In this document: piece by piece, positions 39,352-48,431 of the stretch
Layout: every line of letters starts with the position of its first letter
Position numbering within the stretch: position 1 is the stretch's first letter
Origin: Dickeya chrysanthemi NCPPB 402
Lineage (GTDB): Bacteria > Pseudomonadota > Gammaproteobacteria > Enterobacterales > Enterobacteriaceae
Length of the DNA stretch: 64,000 nt
Direction of reading: 5' to 3'
Assembly (NCBI RefSeq): GCF_000406105.1
Contig: NZ_CM001974.1
Location: 62,001-126,000, forward strand
The notes under the pieces: generated by a model
Told to the model about the DNA's origin: nothing
Seen by the model: only the letters and a program-made list of their open reading frames with translations
Database searches by the model: none
Position numbers and translations under genes: made by a program

Positions 39352-40429
39352 CCTGTGTTACCCCTTGATGTGGCTGGCCACGCTGGTGCAATACAACTAT
39401 TACCGCGTGCTGGTGAAGTTAAAGCACCGCCCATCGTTGCTGCTTAAAGTACGGATCAAACCGGAAACCCACTATGTCCGGTTGTGCCGTGCATTGCGTC
39501 TGGCGGATTTGTGGCTGCTGGAGCGTTGTTCCCTGCATCTGGCGGCGCGTTACCTGTTGAGTTTGTTCGAGACCACGCGTTATGTCGCCTATAAGCAGGT
39601 AGACCATGAGTATCTGGCCGGTTTTCAGCAGGAGTGCGTCAGTTTTCAGCGCCAGACCGTATATGTGTTTCGCTGGATGCCTGCGGCGGCGGATACGCCG
39701 ACAAAAACCGTCTTGCTGGTGCATGGCTGGGAAGGCCGCGGCATTATGTTTCGGCCGTTGTGCGAGGCGTTAAAAGCACAGGGGTACGGCGTGGTTATGC
39801 CGGATCTGCTGGCGCATGGGTTGTCTGAAGGGAAACGGGTATCCAACTACGAGCTGGCCGGCTTGATTATCGAATTGGGGCGGCGCTATGGTCCGTTTCA
39901 CGCGGTTGTGGGGCACTCTAGCGGCGGCCTGGTGTGTAGTCTGGCGTTGGCGCAAGGTTTGGCGGCGCAGCGGCTGGTACTGCTGGCAAGTCCGGACAAC
40001 TTCGGCAAGATGATCGATCGATTTCTGGCGGGGGCATCGGTGTCGGCGTCGCTGGCCGTACCAATGAAAACGATTTATGCGCAGCGTTTCGGCTTCCATC
40101 CAGACCAGATCGGCGAAGCGCTGTATCGCTCGCTGGATTGCCCGGCGTTGATTTGTCATGACCAGCAGGATGCGCGGGTGCATCCTGCTGTTGCCGACGA
40201 GATTCATCGCGCGTTCGCCCGCAGTGAGATTTTTTACACCCGCGGGCTCGGGCACCTAGGGATTTTACGCAGTCCTCTGGTACATCAGCGCATTTTGTCG
40301 TTTTTATCTGATGCCGGGACGGGAACCGAAACGCCGTGCGCGCCACTCATTCATGATACGGCAACATGTCATGCGCCCTCGGCGGCGGCATGCGGTGGCC
40401 CGATGCCGGTGGTATCAAAACCGATGTGA
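39338..40429 (+). CDS. alpha/beta hydrolase of the Vfm locus
   Basis: A 363-residue protein with an alpha/beta hydrolase fold from about residue 120. The oxyanion segment is LLVHGWEGRGIMF, the nucleophile elbow is VVGHSSGGLVCSLA, the acid is probably Asp in CHDQQDARVHP, and the base is His in TRGLGHLGI. The N-terminal 110 residues start with a hydrophobic, Tyr-rich helix (MLLYNLCYPLMWLATLVQYNYY) and may bind the membrane. The start (39338) lies inside the exporter gene's end, with GGAGAACAGG upstream. It may release or trim a thioester intermediate. It ends the plus-strand block. Confidence 0.85.
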   Translation: MLLYNLCYPLMWLATLVQYNYYRVLVKLKHRPSLLLKVRIKPETHYVRLCRALRLADLWLLERCSLHLAARYLLSLFETTRYVAYKQVDHEYLAGFQQECVSFQRQTVYVFRWMPAAADTPTKTVLLVHGWEGRGIMFRPLCEALKAQGYGVVMPDLLAHGLSEGKRVSNYELAGLIIELGRRYGPFHAVVGHSSGGLVCSLALAQGLAAQRLVLLASPDNFGKMIDRFLAGASVSASLAVPMKTIYAQRFGFHPDQIGEALYRSLDCPALICHDQQDARVHPAVADEIHRAFARSEIFYTRGLGHLGILRSPLVHQRILSFLSDAGTGTETPCAPLIHDTATCHAPSAAACGGPMPVVSKPM

Positions 40430-40493
40430 TGGCGGCAGCGTCTCGTCCGGGGCGGGGGTAATCAGGCCCGCCACCGCGATGGCGGGCACATGA

Positions 40494-41057
40494 TCAATTA
40501 CAAAGATTATGGATATTATCCAGCAGCACGTGACGAGAAAACAGGTGACGCTGTTTGCCGAAAATAATATCGAAACTCATGTTTTGCAGAGTACGGGGTG
40601 ACTCGTTTTCTCGTTCCAGTGAAACCAATTTGCGGTATTTCAGCGGCGGAATATTGTATGTCTTGGTAAAACAACGCGAGAAATGGGGGAGTGAGGAAAA
40701 ACCGCAGGCGTAGCAAATATCGGTAAGCGACCAGTTAGGGGAAATATGAATGATCTCTTTGGCCAGCGTCAGACGTACACGCCAAATCCAGCGCATCGGT
40801 GTAATGTTATAAACCTGATTGAAGAGACGGCAGATATCGAATTTTGATTTACCGCTGACGGCTTCAAGATCTTCCAGCGTAATATTGTTGCCGATATTAT
40901 CGATAATATAGTCAATAATTCCCGCCAGGCTGGTTGCTTTATTATTGGCTGCCAGTGTTTTTCGCAGGTTAGGGTGGCGGCGGTACATATCCTGAATCAG
41001 ATTATTGTTGAAAATATCGTTGTCTAACGTGTGGGCAAAAGTGTTCTGTAAGCTCAT
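40494..41057 (-). CDS. vfmE: AraC-family transcriptional activator VfmE
   Basis: VfmE is the AraC-type output regulator of Vfm quorum sensing; it activates plant-cell-wall-degrading enzyme genes, its own gene and signal synthesis genes. The 187-residue protein consists of little more than the two helix-turn-helix motifs (ITLEDLEAVSGKSKFDICRLFNQVYNI and LTDICYACGFSSLPHFSRCFTKTYNIPPLKYRK) plus a short N-terminus and a 40-residue tail. No ligand-binding domain fits, so its level is probably the control point. Upstream lie a sigma-54 promoter and a palindrome. Confidence 0.93.
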   Translation of the reverse strand: MSLQNTFAHTLDNDIFNNNLIQDMYRRHPNLRKTLAANNKATSLAGIIDYIIDNIGNNITLEDLEAVSGKSKFDICRLFNQVYNITPMRWIWRVRLTLAKEIIHISPNWSLTDICYACGFSSLPHFSRCFTKTYNIPPLKYRKLVSLERENESPRTLQNMSFDIIFGKQRHLFSRHVLLDNIHNLCN

Positions 41058-41173
41058 GGTGTCATCCCAAAAAATAGATTCCCCGCGTCTGGTCCTGCTT
41101 AATCCAAAAATCCTTATAGCGGTGAAGTCAGTGGTTAATTATTGTCCCTTGGTCGGATGTACGAGCTGTCTGA

Positions 41174-41189
41174 CGCAAATTGTGTGCCA
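41174..41189 (-). promoter_or_regulatory. sigma-54 promoter of vfmE
   Basis: On the minus strand TGGCACACAATTTGCG matches the -24/-12 consensus TGGCAC-N5-TTGC in all ten key positions with correct spacing. Transcription should start near 41162, about 105 bases before the vfmE start codon. It fits VfmH being an NtrC-family activator. Confidence 0.82.
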
Positions 41190-41236
41190 TGTTGTGAAGG
41201 GTTGTTTTTCAAGGGAAATGCTTACTCTTACCTGTA

Positions 41237-41260
41237 AATCGTCCCATTAATGGGACGATT
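41237..41260. promoter_or_regulatory. 24-bp perfect palindrome, candidate VfmH enhancer site
   Basis: The half site AATCGTCCCATT is followed at once by its exact reverse complement. The centre lies about 86 bp upstream of the predicted vfmE sigma-54 start, a usual distance for an NtrC-type enhancer. An additional ATGGGAT lies at 41272-41278, 22 bp from the right arm's ATGGGAC. Confidence 0.65.
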
Positions 41261-41680
41261 GCGTGTCAAACATGGGATTATTCGTCTCGCAATTGGCAAT
41301 CCGGATACGTTACGCTCACGATGATTTGAGTGTGCGTACGCAGTGTCGATAAGAAGCCAGCCCTACGCCGTGGCTGACGACTGTCGGCAGCCTGTCTGCT
41401 AACAAACAACGCATCAGATGTAATTGGTATGATTTATGCTGGGACTCATCGAAATGAGGGAATCGGTTTGCCGGCGATCAGGCATGTGCAGTCGTGCTGC
41501 CGAGGGACAGGAGCGGTACGCTACGGCCGATTAGCGCGAGAAAAAAAGGCGACCACAGTGGCGAGATGGGCGTATTTTGGACACATTTTTAAAACCAGAG
41601 ATAAAAGTGAGAGGCCCGCTGCCTGTAAGATACCCTCGGCCTCAGGAAGGCTGACTCTACTTATACACTGAGGATTTCCC

Positions 41681-42388
41681 ATGACCGTGCTGGTTCAACT
41701 TGATAATGTGCATAAAATTTTTCTTACCGATGAAATTGAAACGCATGCCCTTAGCAAGATAAACCTTTCTATTCACACGGGAGAATACGTCTCTATCGCG
41801 GGGCCGTCCGGTTGTGGGAAGTCGACGTTGCTGTCCATTATGGGATTGCTGGATGCGCCAACGGAGGGGCAATACCGATTGAACGGCACGGATGTGGAAC
41901 GCATCAGCCGCCGGGAGATGGCCCGACTGCGCAACCGGGAAATCGGTTTTATCTTTCAGTCCTTCAACCTGATAAGCGATCTGACCATCGCGGAAAACGT
42001 AGCGCTACCGCTGACTTACCGTAAAGAGTTGTCGCGTGCTGAGCAGAAAGCGCGGGTGATTCAGGCGCTGGAGAAGGTCAATATGTCGCATCGCGTACGG
42101 CATTACCCTTCACAGCTGTCCGGTGGGCAGCAGCAACGGGTTGCCGTCGCGCGCGCCATTGTCGGCAAACCGTCGTTATTACTGGCGGATGAACCCACCG
42201 GCAACCTGGATTCCGCCAACGCCGAAGCGGTGATGAATATTCTGGATGAGCTGCATCAGGACGGCGCGACCATCTGCATTGTTACCCATGACCCGCGTTC
42301 CGCCATGCGCGCTCAGCGTACCATTGTGCTGTCCGACGGACAGGTAGTGGCCGATGGCGAAAACGGGCAACTGCGTCAGGCGGTATGA
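41681..42388 (+). CDS. vfmF: ABC exporter ATP-binding protein (MacB/LolD type)
   Basis: A 235-residue ATPase of the MacB/LolD/FtsE class. Walker A is GPSGCGKST, the Q-loop is [12 protein letters not shown], the signature is [16 protein letters not shown], Walker B is [13 protein letters not shown] and the H-loop is VTHD. It is followed 4 bp later by its permease. In a signal locus an export function is likely, but release of a peptide-like product is inferred from the class only. The letter F follows from its position between vfmE and vfmH. Confidence 0.88.
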   Translation: MTVLVQLDNVHKIFLTDEIETHALSKINLSIHTGEYVSIAGPSGCGKSTLLSIMGLLDAPTEGQYRLNGTDVERISRREMARLRNREIGFIFQSFNLISDLTIAENVALPLTYRKELSRAEQKARVIQALEKVNMSHRVRHYPSQLSGGQQQRVAVARAIVGKPSLLLADEPTGNLDSANAEAVMNILDELHQDGATICIVTHDPRSAMRAQRTIVLSDGQVVADGENGQLRQAV

Positions 42389-42392
42389 CACG

Positions 42393-44837
42393 ATGAATTT
42401 CTGGTTTGATATTCGTTATGCCCTGCGCTTGTTGCTGAAAAGCCCCGGATTCAGCGTACTGACTATTACCGTCATGGCGTGTGGATTGGGATTGGCGCTG
42501 TATATGTACTCTGTTATCAACACCATCATGTATAAAACGCTGCCGTACCCGAAGGGTGAAGGCATGGTGATGGTGACGCCGAAAATGGACGGCGAGAGTC
42601 TTAATGATGCCGGGCTAAACTTTTTAGACTATGAGTTTATCCGGCAGAAAGCGACGAGACTGCAGGATATCAGCTATTTTTATGCGGATTACGCCGACCT
42701 GAAAGATAGCGAAAAGTCGGTCCGGTATATTGCGGTGTACAACACCCCGGACATGTTTGGTTATACCGGCGTTATGCCTTTTCTCGGTCGTGCCTTCACT
42801 TTGCAGGATATGCAATCCGATGCTGCGCCGGTTGCGGTAATTAGTTATCAGCTTTGGCAAAGTTACTTTAATGGCCGTAGCGATATTCTTAATCAAACTG
42901 TCAAAGTAAACGGCAGTAATACCCAGGTGATCGGCGTAATGCCCAAGGGGTTCGCTTTTCCTTTCTATCATGACCTGTGGCTTCCTTCGCGTCTCGACCC
43001 CAAACTCTTTCCTGACCGGGAAATGGCGCCGGAGGTATTTGTCTTCGGGCGACAGCCGTCAGAGGGTAAGGCGATGGCCGCCACTCAAGAGCTGGATAGC
43101 CTGCTGCAGGACGCGGCCCACCAGTATCCGACTAAGACGAATAAAAGTATTTCGGCGAATGTGTTGTCTTTTCAGGAAAGTTTTACCGGGGAAGAAACGG
43201 CGCAAACCTTTTTTGTCATGTTGTCCGCAGTGGGTTTTATCCTGTTGCTGGCTTGTTTCAACGTTGGCAACCTGTTGTTGGCGCGATCTAATCAGCGTAC
43301 CCGGGAAATCGCTATTCGCATGGCGATAGGGTCGCCGATGTCCCGGCTGGTAATGCAGATGCTGTGGGAAAGTCTGATCATCAGTTCTATTGCCGGAGTC
43401 ATCGGCGTGTTGCTGGCCTCCTGGGGATTGGATATCACCAATTATATTTTTCCTAAATTTGTACCGAACAAAGTACCGGTCTGGTGGCATTTGTCGCTGG
43501 ATGGCGGATTGATTCTGGATGCGGTCATCCTGATTCTTGCCACCGCGCTGATCACCAGCGCACTGCCGGCATGGAAAATCGCTAACGGCAAATTTGCTTA
43601 CGCATTGCGTGACGGCGCTAATGGTGTTCAAGGAAGAAAAACCGGGCGTTTCAGCCGATCGTTGGTGGTCGTTGAGGTAGCGTTGTCTTGTTCAATACTC
43701 TGTATCAGCGTATTGCTGTTGTTTCTGGTTATGCGTGCCACCAAAGCCGATTATGGCGTGCCTATCGATAATTTTTTGGTCGCGAAAATCAATGTCGATC
43801 AGGATAGCTATCCGGATGATGATAGCCGCCGGAAGCTGTATTCCTCGTTGATTGATCAGATTTGTGCGATTCCGGGTGTGCAAGCTTGTGGTATTACGTC
43901 CAGTACACCGGGACAATTCACCTTTCCTCATCAGATAGTGACGGAAAGTAGTCTGCCCGAGGGGCAGGATGCTTCGCCTTATTCACTTGTGAATGATGTA
44001 CGCGTAATGCCGGGCAGCCTGACGGCGATGGGCGCAAAATTGTTGAGCGGCCGGGAGTTTACCGAGAGTGACATTGACTCCACGCTGCCGGTTGCCGTGG
44101 TAAGCGATTCGTTTATCACTAAATACTGGCCGCATGAAAAAGCGGTGATTGGGAAGCAACTGCGTTTTCGCGACGGCAATGATTATCGTTGGTTCACCGT
44201 CGTGGGGGTGGTTTCACATATTATCCACGGGCGGCCGTTCAGTGAGTTCAAGACCCGTCCGACAGTGTATCGTTCCCTGACGCAACTTCGGCAGGTCAAT
44301 CCGTCACTAACGATGATGATTAAGGCTCCACAGCCGCCGCGGTTTTCAAAACCGCTACTCAATGTGCTCAATACATTAGGTCCAACCATAGAAAGTACCC
44401 CGCCGCAGACGCTAAGCGAGCAACTCTCCCGCAATACCATTGGCGTACAGTTCGTCACCAATCTGTTCCTGCTGTTTGGCGCGGCGGCGATGGTACTTGC
44501 CGCCAGCGGCATTTATGGTGTGACGCAACACGCTATAAACCAACGAACCCAGGAGATAGGCATCCGGCAGGCGTTAGGTGCGACACCGACCCGATTACTC
44601 CGTATGCTTATGTTCTCGGGGTTCAGACAGTTATTCGTTGGTCTGGCGCTTGGATTACCGTTAGCGATATTTGCTGCGCCCAAGATCAATCGGGTATATG
44701 GCGATGGCGGCGGTAACTTCATGCTGTTGTTTGGTGGTGTCGCTCTGTTTATCGTGATTATCGTCGCGCTGGCCACCTGGATCCCGTCCCGACGCGTCAT
44801 CATGATGAAACCGGGTGATGCGATACGTTATGAATAA
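42393..44837 (+). CDS. vfmG: ABC exporter permease (MacB/FtsX duplicated type)
   Basis: An 814-residue permease with the duplicated MacB/FtsX layout (ADOP-like). TM1 (FSVLTITVMACGLGLALYMY), a periplasmic MacB-PCD domain (about 45-240), a first FtsX unit (FVMLSAVGFILLLACFNVGNLLLARSNQRTREIAIRMAIGSP), a central TM (SRSLVVVEVALSCSILCISVLLLFLV), a second periplasmic domain and a second FtsX unit (INQRTQEIGIRQALGATPTRLLRML) are visible. The start at 42393 (MNFWFDIRYALRLL) is 4 bp after the ATPase stop; the frame opens at 42354. Such pumps often expel peptides or modify signalling to a neighbouring kinase. Confidence 0.88.
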   Translation: MNFWFDIRYALRLLLKSPGFSVLTITVMACGLGLALYMYSVINTIMYKTLPYPKGEGMVMVTPKMDGESLNDAGLNFLDYEFIRQKATRLQDISYFYADYADLKDSEKSVRYIAVYNTPDMFGYTGVMPFLGRAFTLQDMQSDAAPVAVISYQLWQSYFNGRSDILNQTVKVNGSNTQVIGVMPKGFAFPFYHDLWLPSRLDPKLFPDREMAPEVFVFGRQPSEGKAMAATQELDSLLQDAAHQYPTKTNKSISANVLSFQESFTGEETAQTFFVMLSAVGFILLLACFNVGNLLLARSNQRTREIAIRMAIGSPMSRLVMQMLWESLIISSIAGVIGVLLASWGLDITNYIFPKFVPNKVPVWWHLSLDGGLILDAVILILATALITSALPAWKIANGKFAYALRDGANGVQGRKTGRFSRSLVVVEVALSCSILCISVLLLFLVMRATKADYGVPIDNFLVAKINVDQDSYPDDDSRRKLYSSLIDQICAIPGVQACGITSSTPGQFTFPHQIVTESSLPEGQDASPYSLVNDVRVMPGSLTAMGAKLLSGREFTESDIDSTLPVAVVSDSFITKYWPHEKAVIGKQLRFRDGNDYRWFTVVGVVSHIIHGRPFSEFKTRPTVYRSLTQLRQVNPSLTMMIKAPQPPRFSKPLLNVLNTLGPTIESTPPQTLSEQLSRNTIGVQFVTNLFLLFGAAAMVLAASGIYGVTQHAINQRTQEIGIRQALGATPTRLLRMLMFSGFRQLFVGLALGLPLAIFAAPKINRVYGDGGGNFMLLFGGVALFIVIIVALATWIPSRRVIMMKPGDAIRYE

Positions 44838-45002
44838 ACGGGGCGGGCAGCATATTGCTCAACGCTCCAGTTTCCCGCAACAGAGCCGTTAATAGTTACC
44901 ACGGATCGATTATGCTGTAAGGGACTCGCGGCAGGTGCTGCTTCCCTGCGGCGTAGTCCGTCAGTGTGAATTTCAGTATCAACCCGCGTGATAAGGACCC
45001 AT

Positions 45003-46403
45003 ATGGCGGATAAGCAACATATCCTCATTGTTGATGATGACGCACATATTCTGGCCAGCTTGCAGATGCTGTTGTCCATGGAAGGTTATCAGGTCACACT
45101 CTGCTCCGCTGTCGAGCAGGTGCCTGTTCAGTTATCCCAACATGATTTTGATTTGATCTTGATAGATATGAACTATCAGCGCGATACCACGTCCGGGCAG
45201 GAGGGATTGGTATTGCTGGAAGAGATCAAACGGTATGACGAATACCTGCCTGTGGTGGCGATGACGGGCTGGGGCAGCGTCGATATTGCAGTCAGCGCGA
45301 TGCGGGCGGGAGCGGTGGATTTTATCCAGAAACCCTGGGACAACGAGCGGCTGCTGAATGTGATTCGTCAGCAGATCTCTTTTAGCCTCAGTCAGCGCTC
45401 CGGTAAACGCCTGAAAGAAGAAAATAAGCTGCTGAAACTGGAGCTGGAAGACAATTTTAATGGCGAGTGGGTGGTGGAATCCGCGCCGATGAAACAGCTG
45501 ATGCGGATGGTCGAGCAGGTCGCGGCGACGGAAACCAACATCCTGATTTTGGGTGAAAACGGTACCGGCAAAAGCCTGTTGGCCCGGGTTATCCATCAGC
45601 TTTCTTCGCGCCGTGACGAGAATATGGTGTCGGTGAACATGGGGTGTATCAACGAGAACCTGTTCGAAAGCGAAATGTTCGGTCATGTAAAAGGGGCGTT
45701 TACCGATGCGCGGGAAAGCCGTGTCGGGCGTTTCGAACTGGCGGATAAAGGTACGCTGTTTCTGGATGAGGTAGGTAACCTGCCGATGACCCAGCAAAGC
45801 AAGTTGTTGCGTATTCTGGAGGAGCGGAGTTTTGAGCGGGTGGGGTCATCCCGCACCCTGAAAACCAACTGCCGCATTATTGCCGCCACGAACGCCGATT
45901 TAAGCGCCAGAGTGCGTGAAGGGACGTTTCGTCAGGATCTCTATTACCGTCTCAATACCATTGAGTTACACGTGCCGTCGCTGGCGGAGCGGCAGCAGGA
46001 TATTATGCCGTTGGCGCTGAATTTCATTGACCGGTACGCCAGAAAATACAACAAGCCGGTGCCGGAGCTCAGCGCGTCCGGGCAGGCGGCGTTATATGGC
46101 TATCACTGGCCGGGGAATATCCGCGAATTGAGTCATTTGCTGGAGCGTGCGGTGCTGCTGTGTAGCTCATCCCGGCTGAACAGTGAGGATATCTTCCCGT
46201 CACTGCCCGGTGCACCGCAAAAAATGGCGAGAGCCGAGCCGGAACTGGCTTGTGATGCGACTCTGGCCGATATTGAAGAACGTCTGCTGTGTCAGCGTAT
46301 GGCGAAATTTGAGGGGAATGCCATCAAGGCGGCCCGTTCGCTGGGGCTGAGCCGCAGTGCGTTTTACCGACGACTGGAAAAATACAAGATTAACCATGAG
46401 TAA
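45003..46403 (+). CDS. vfmH: NtrC-family response regulator VfmH
   Basis: VfmH, with sensor VfmI, perceives the Vfm signal and activates vfmE. The 466-residue protein has a receiver domain (LIVDDDAHIL, phosphorylated Asp in LILIDMNYQ near residue 54, Lys in IQKPWD), an AAA+ domain of sigma-54 activators (Walker A GENGTGKS, Walker B GTLFLDEVG, arginine-finger region EGTFRQDLYYRL) and a C-terminal Fis-type helix-turn-helix (AIKAARSLGLSRSAFYRRLEKYKI). The sigma-54 contact loop reads GAFTDA instead of GAFTGA. The start at 45003 has AAGGACC upstream. It overlaps vfmI by 8 bp. Confidence 0.94.
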   Translation: MADKQHILIVDDDAHILASLQMLLSMEGYQVTLCSAVEQVPVQLSQHDFDLILIDMNYQRDTTSGQEGLVLLEEIKRYDEYLPVVAMTGWGSVDIAVSAMRAGAVDFIQKPWDNERLLNVIRQQISFSLSQRSGKRLKEENKLLKLELEDNFNGEWVVESAPMKQLMRMVEQVAATETNILILGENGTGKSLLARVIHQLSSRRDENMVSVNMGCINENLFESEMFGHVKGAFTDARESRVGRFELADKGTLFLDEVGNLPMTQQSKLLRILEERSFERVGSSRTLKTNCRIIAATNADLSARVREGTFRQDLYYRLNTIELHVPSLAERQQDIMPLALNFIDRYARKYNKPVPELSASGQAALYGYHWPGNIRELSHLLERAVLLCSSSRLNSEDIFPSLPGAPQKMARAEPELACDATLADIEERLLCQRMAKFEGNAIKAARSLGLSRSAFYRRLEKYKINHE

Positions 46404-47715
46404 ACTCGACTCCTCTTTTGAGCCTCCTCACCTGTTGTCATTCAATGTCGCGGCGATCGCGGGGTTGCTCGGGTATTTTCTGCTATGGCTGTTCCCCGAT
46501 CAGTCGGTATATCTGAAAATACTGACGGTATTTATCATTTTCCTGTGTCTGATCTACAGCAGCTTTACGTTTTCCGAACGCCTGAACGGCAAGATCCATG
46601 TCGTCTCCAACCTGCTGGAAGCGCTGGAGCAGGAGAATTTCAGCTTGCGCGGCGTGACCAAGGGTAAAAGTGCGTTCGATAATCTGATTCGACAGATTAA
46701 CCAACTGTCCGGCACCATGGCGCGCAGCCGTCAGCAACAAAAAGAGACTTACTATGTGCTGCACAAGGTTATCTCCAACATTAATATCAGCGTGTTTGCG
46801 CTGGATGCCGAGCGACGCATCATCTGGTGCAACGATGCCGCGGCGGCATTAGTCAACAAGCCGCTGTCGTTACTGATAGGGCAACCGGCGGCGGAGTTCG
46901 GCCTGGAAGGTTTGTTGCAGCAGTCGTCCGATGCTGAACCCGTTGACTGGCGTTTTCCCAGTTCGCGGGGGATGTTCCAGATTCGCCACGATTCTTATAT
47001 TGAAGATGGCCGACAAAACCACCTGTTATTCATCAGCGACGTGAGCAAACTGTTGCGTAACGAAGAGCAGAAAACCTGGCAGAACCTACTGCGGGTGATC
47101 AGCCATGAGATCAACAATTCGTTGACGCCGATTGCGTCCATCAGCCAGACGCTGTTGCAGGTATTCAGGAGAGATAATCAGCACCCGTCGGCGCCGGATC
47201 TGATTAATGGCATGGAAATTATCAATAATCGCGCCCGCGAGCTGATCGCTTTTGTCGGCAGCTATCGGCAGTTAAATCGCCTGCCGCCGGCCAACAAACA
47301 ATCGTGCGATATCGCCGGGCTGATGATGCAAATGGCGATGCTGTTTCCACAACGCAAGCTGGTTTTTTCCGGTGAGACGCCGCAGCGGGCGATGATTGAC
47401 GCCAATCAAATGCAGCAGATGCTGATCAATTTGCTCAAGAATGCCGATGAAGCGATGGAGTCTGGGAAGGGTGAAATTGTGCTGCGCTGGAAAGTGATTG
47501 CCCGGCAATTACACATCGAGATTATCGATCAAGGTAAAGGGGTGGCGAATATCGAAAATCTATTCGTGCCGTTTTATACCACCAAAACGCATGGCAGCGG
47601 CATTGGCCTGATCCTGTGTCGACAAATTGTCGAAGGGCATGACGGGCATCTGACGCTGGAGAACCGTAAGGATGCAGAAGGTTGTGTCGTCAATATCTTC
47701 CTGCCGCTGGGATGA
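46396..47715 (+). CDS. vfmI: sensor histidine kinase VfmI
   Basis: VfmI is the membrane kinase of the Vfm two-component system. The 439-residue protein has two N-terminal membrane helices (about 15-55, FNVAAIAGLLGYFLLWLF and ILTVFIIFLCLIY) separated by only a few residues, so there is hardly any periplasmic sensor domain. A PAS-like region follows (ISVFALDAERRIIWCNDAAA), then the phosphoacceptor RVISHEINNSLTPIASI (His near 237) and an ATPase domain with NLLKNADEAM and GSGIGLILCRQIVEGHDG. The start overlaps the vfmH stop. Sensing is therefore within or across the membrane. Confidence 0.94.
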   Translation: MSKLDSSFEPPHLLSFNVAAIAGLLGYFLLWLFPDQSVYLKILTVFIIFLCLIYSSFTFSERLNGKIHVVSNLLEALEQENFSLRGVTKGKSAFDNLIRQINQLSGTMARSRQQQKETYYVLHKVISNINISVFALDAERRIIWCNDAAAALVNKPLSLLIGQPAAEFGLEGLLQQSSDAEPVDWRFPSSRGMFQIRHDSYIEDGRQNHLLFISDVSKLLRNEEQKTWQNLLRVISHEINNSLTPIASISQTLLQVFRRDNQHPSAPDLINGMEIINNRARELIAFVGSYRQLNRLPPANKQSCDIAGLMMQMAMLFPQRKLVFSGETPQRAMIDANQMQQMLINLLKNADEAMESGKGEIVLRWKVIARQLHIEIIDQGKGVANIENLFVPFYTTKTHGSGIGLILCRQIVEGHDGHLTLENRKDAEGCVVNIFLPLG

Positions 47716-48421
47716 CCTGACGGCGAGAACAGGGTCATCCCCCCATTGCGTCGTGGTGCTGCGGGCGCAACTGGCGCATCCGACGCTAGTCACACAGGCT
47801 CGTCAGGCCTGCGGTCTTGACGGAACGGCGCAATTGGCGTCGCGTCAGTTGGCGGAAGGAATGCTGCGAACGCTGCTGGCTCCGTTATGTCGGCAGGAAG
47901 CCGCGGCGCTACGCTTTGAGCGTAACCCACATGGCAAACCGTTTTTACCGCAACACCCGGCCATTCAGTTCAACCTGTCCCACACGCATAGCGCGTTCGC
48001 GTTTGCTTTTGCTCGTCACTGCGCGGTAGGCGTGGATGTAGAAAGCTGTCAGGGACAGGTGAACCGCAAACGAGCGGTGGCGGCACGCTTTTTTCACCAT
48101 GACGAAATTCGCTGGCTGGACTCGCTTGATGACGCCGGCTTCCTGCCTGCCTTCACCCGCTTGTGGAGCCGCAAAGAAGCCTATATTAAAGCATTGGGGT
48201 TAGGGTTGCATAAACCGCTGGCGTCGTTCAGCTGTCTGGACGACGGGCAGGGCGCTATTCAGGTGGTGGATTCCGGGCAGGCGATTGACGGCGGGTTGGG
48301 TGAGCAATGGATAACGGGCGAGCCCTCCGTCGCGTTGAGCTACTGCCTGTTGTCTGAAGGTGCAGCCCGGCAGGATGCGTGGCGCTTGTTGTTAATACAG
48401 GATGATGCGCAGATAAACTAA
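47672..48421 (+). CDS. Sfp/AcpT-type 4'-phosphopantetheinyl transferase
   Basis: This enzyme moves phosphopantetheine from CoA to the serine of carrier proteins. Conserved motifs are present: NLSHTHSAFAFAFA, CAVGVDVES (Mg-binding Asp and Glu) and FTRLWSRKEAYIKALG (Glu and Lys). It is the natural activator of the three Vfm carrier proteins and possibly of IndC. The start is uncertain. The ATG at 47672 lies inside vfmI and has no good ribosome site; a GTG at 47753 would give a shorter protein starting VVLRAQLAHP. Either way it is downstream of and coupled to vfmHI. Confidence 0.9.
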   Translation: MQKVVSSISSCRWDDLTARTGSSPHCVVVLRAQLAHPTLVTQARQACGLDGTAQLASRQLAEGMLRTLLAPLCRQEAAALRFERNPHGKPFLPQHPAIQFNLSHTHSAFAFAFARHCAVGVDVESCQGQVNRKRAVAARFFHHDEIRWLDSLDDAGFLPAFTRLWSRKEAYIKALGLGLHKPLASFSCLDDGQGAIQVVDSGQAIDGGLGEQWITGEPSVALSYCLLSEGAARQDAWRLLLIQDDAQIN

Positions 48422-48431
48422 CACCCTGATT

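Larger units (their letters stand above)
41058..41680. other. vfmE-vfmF divergent intergenic region
   Basis: This 623-bp region separates the divergent regulator and exporter genes. It holds a -24/-12 promoter reading toward vfmE, a 24-bp perfect palindrome and an ATGGGAT heptamer. The part from about 41300 to 41660 shows no recognised gene or motif. A frame at 41429-41671 has no protein-like features. Confidence 0.65.

Noticed and set aside
41429..41671. 80-codon plus-strand frame ahead of vfmF
   Set aside because: No ribosome site, no recognisable domain and an Arg-rich random composition. Treated as non-coding.
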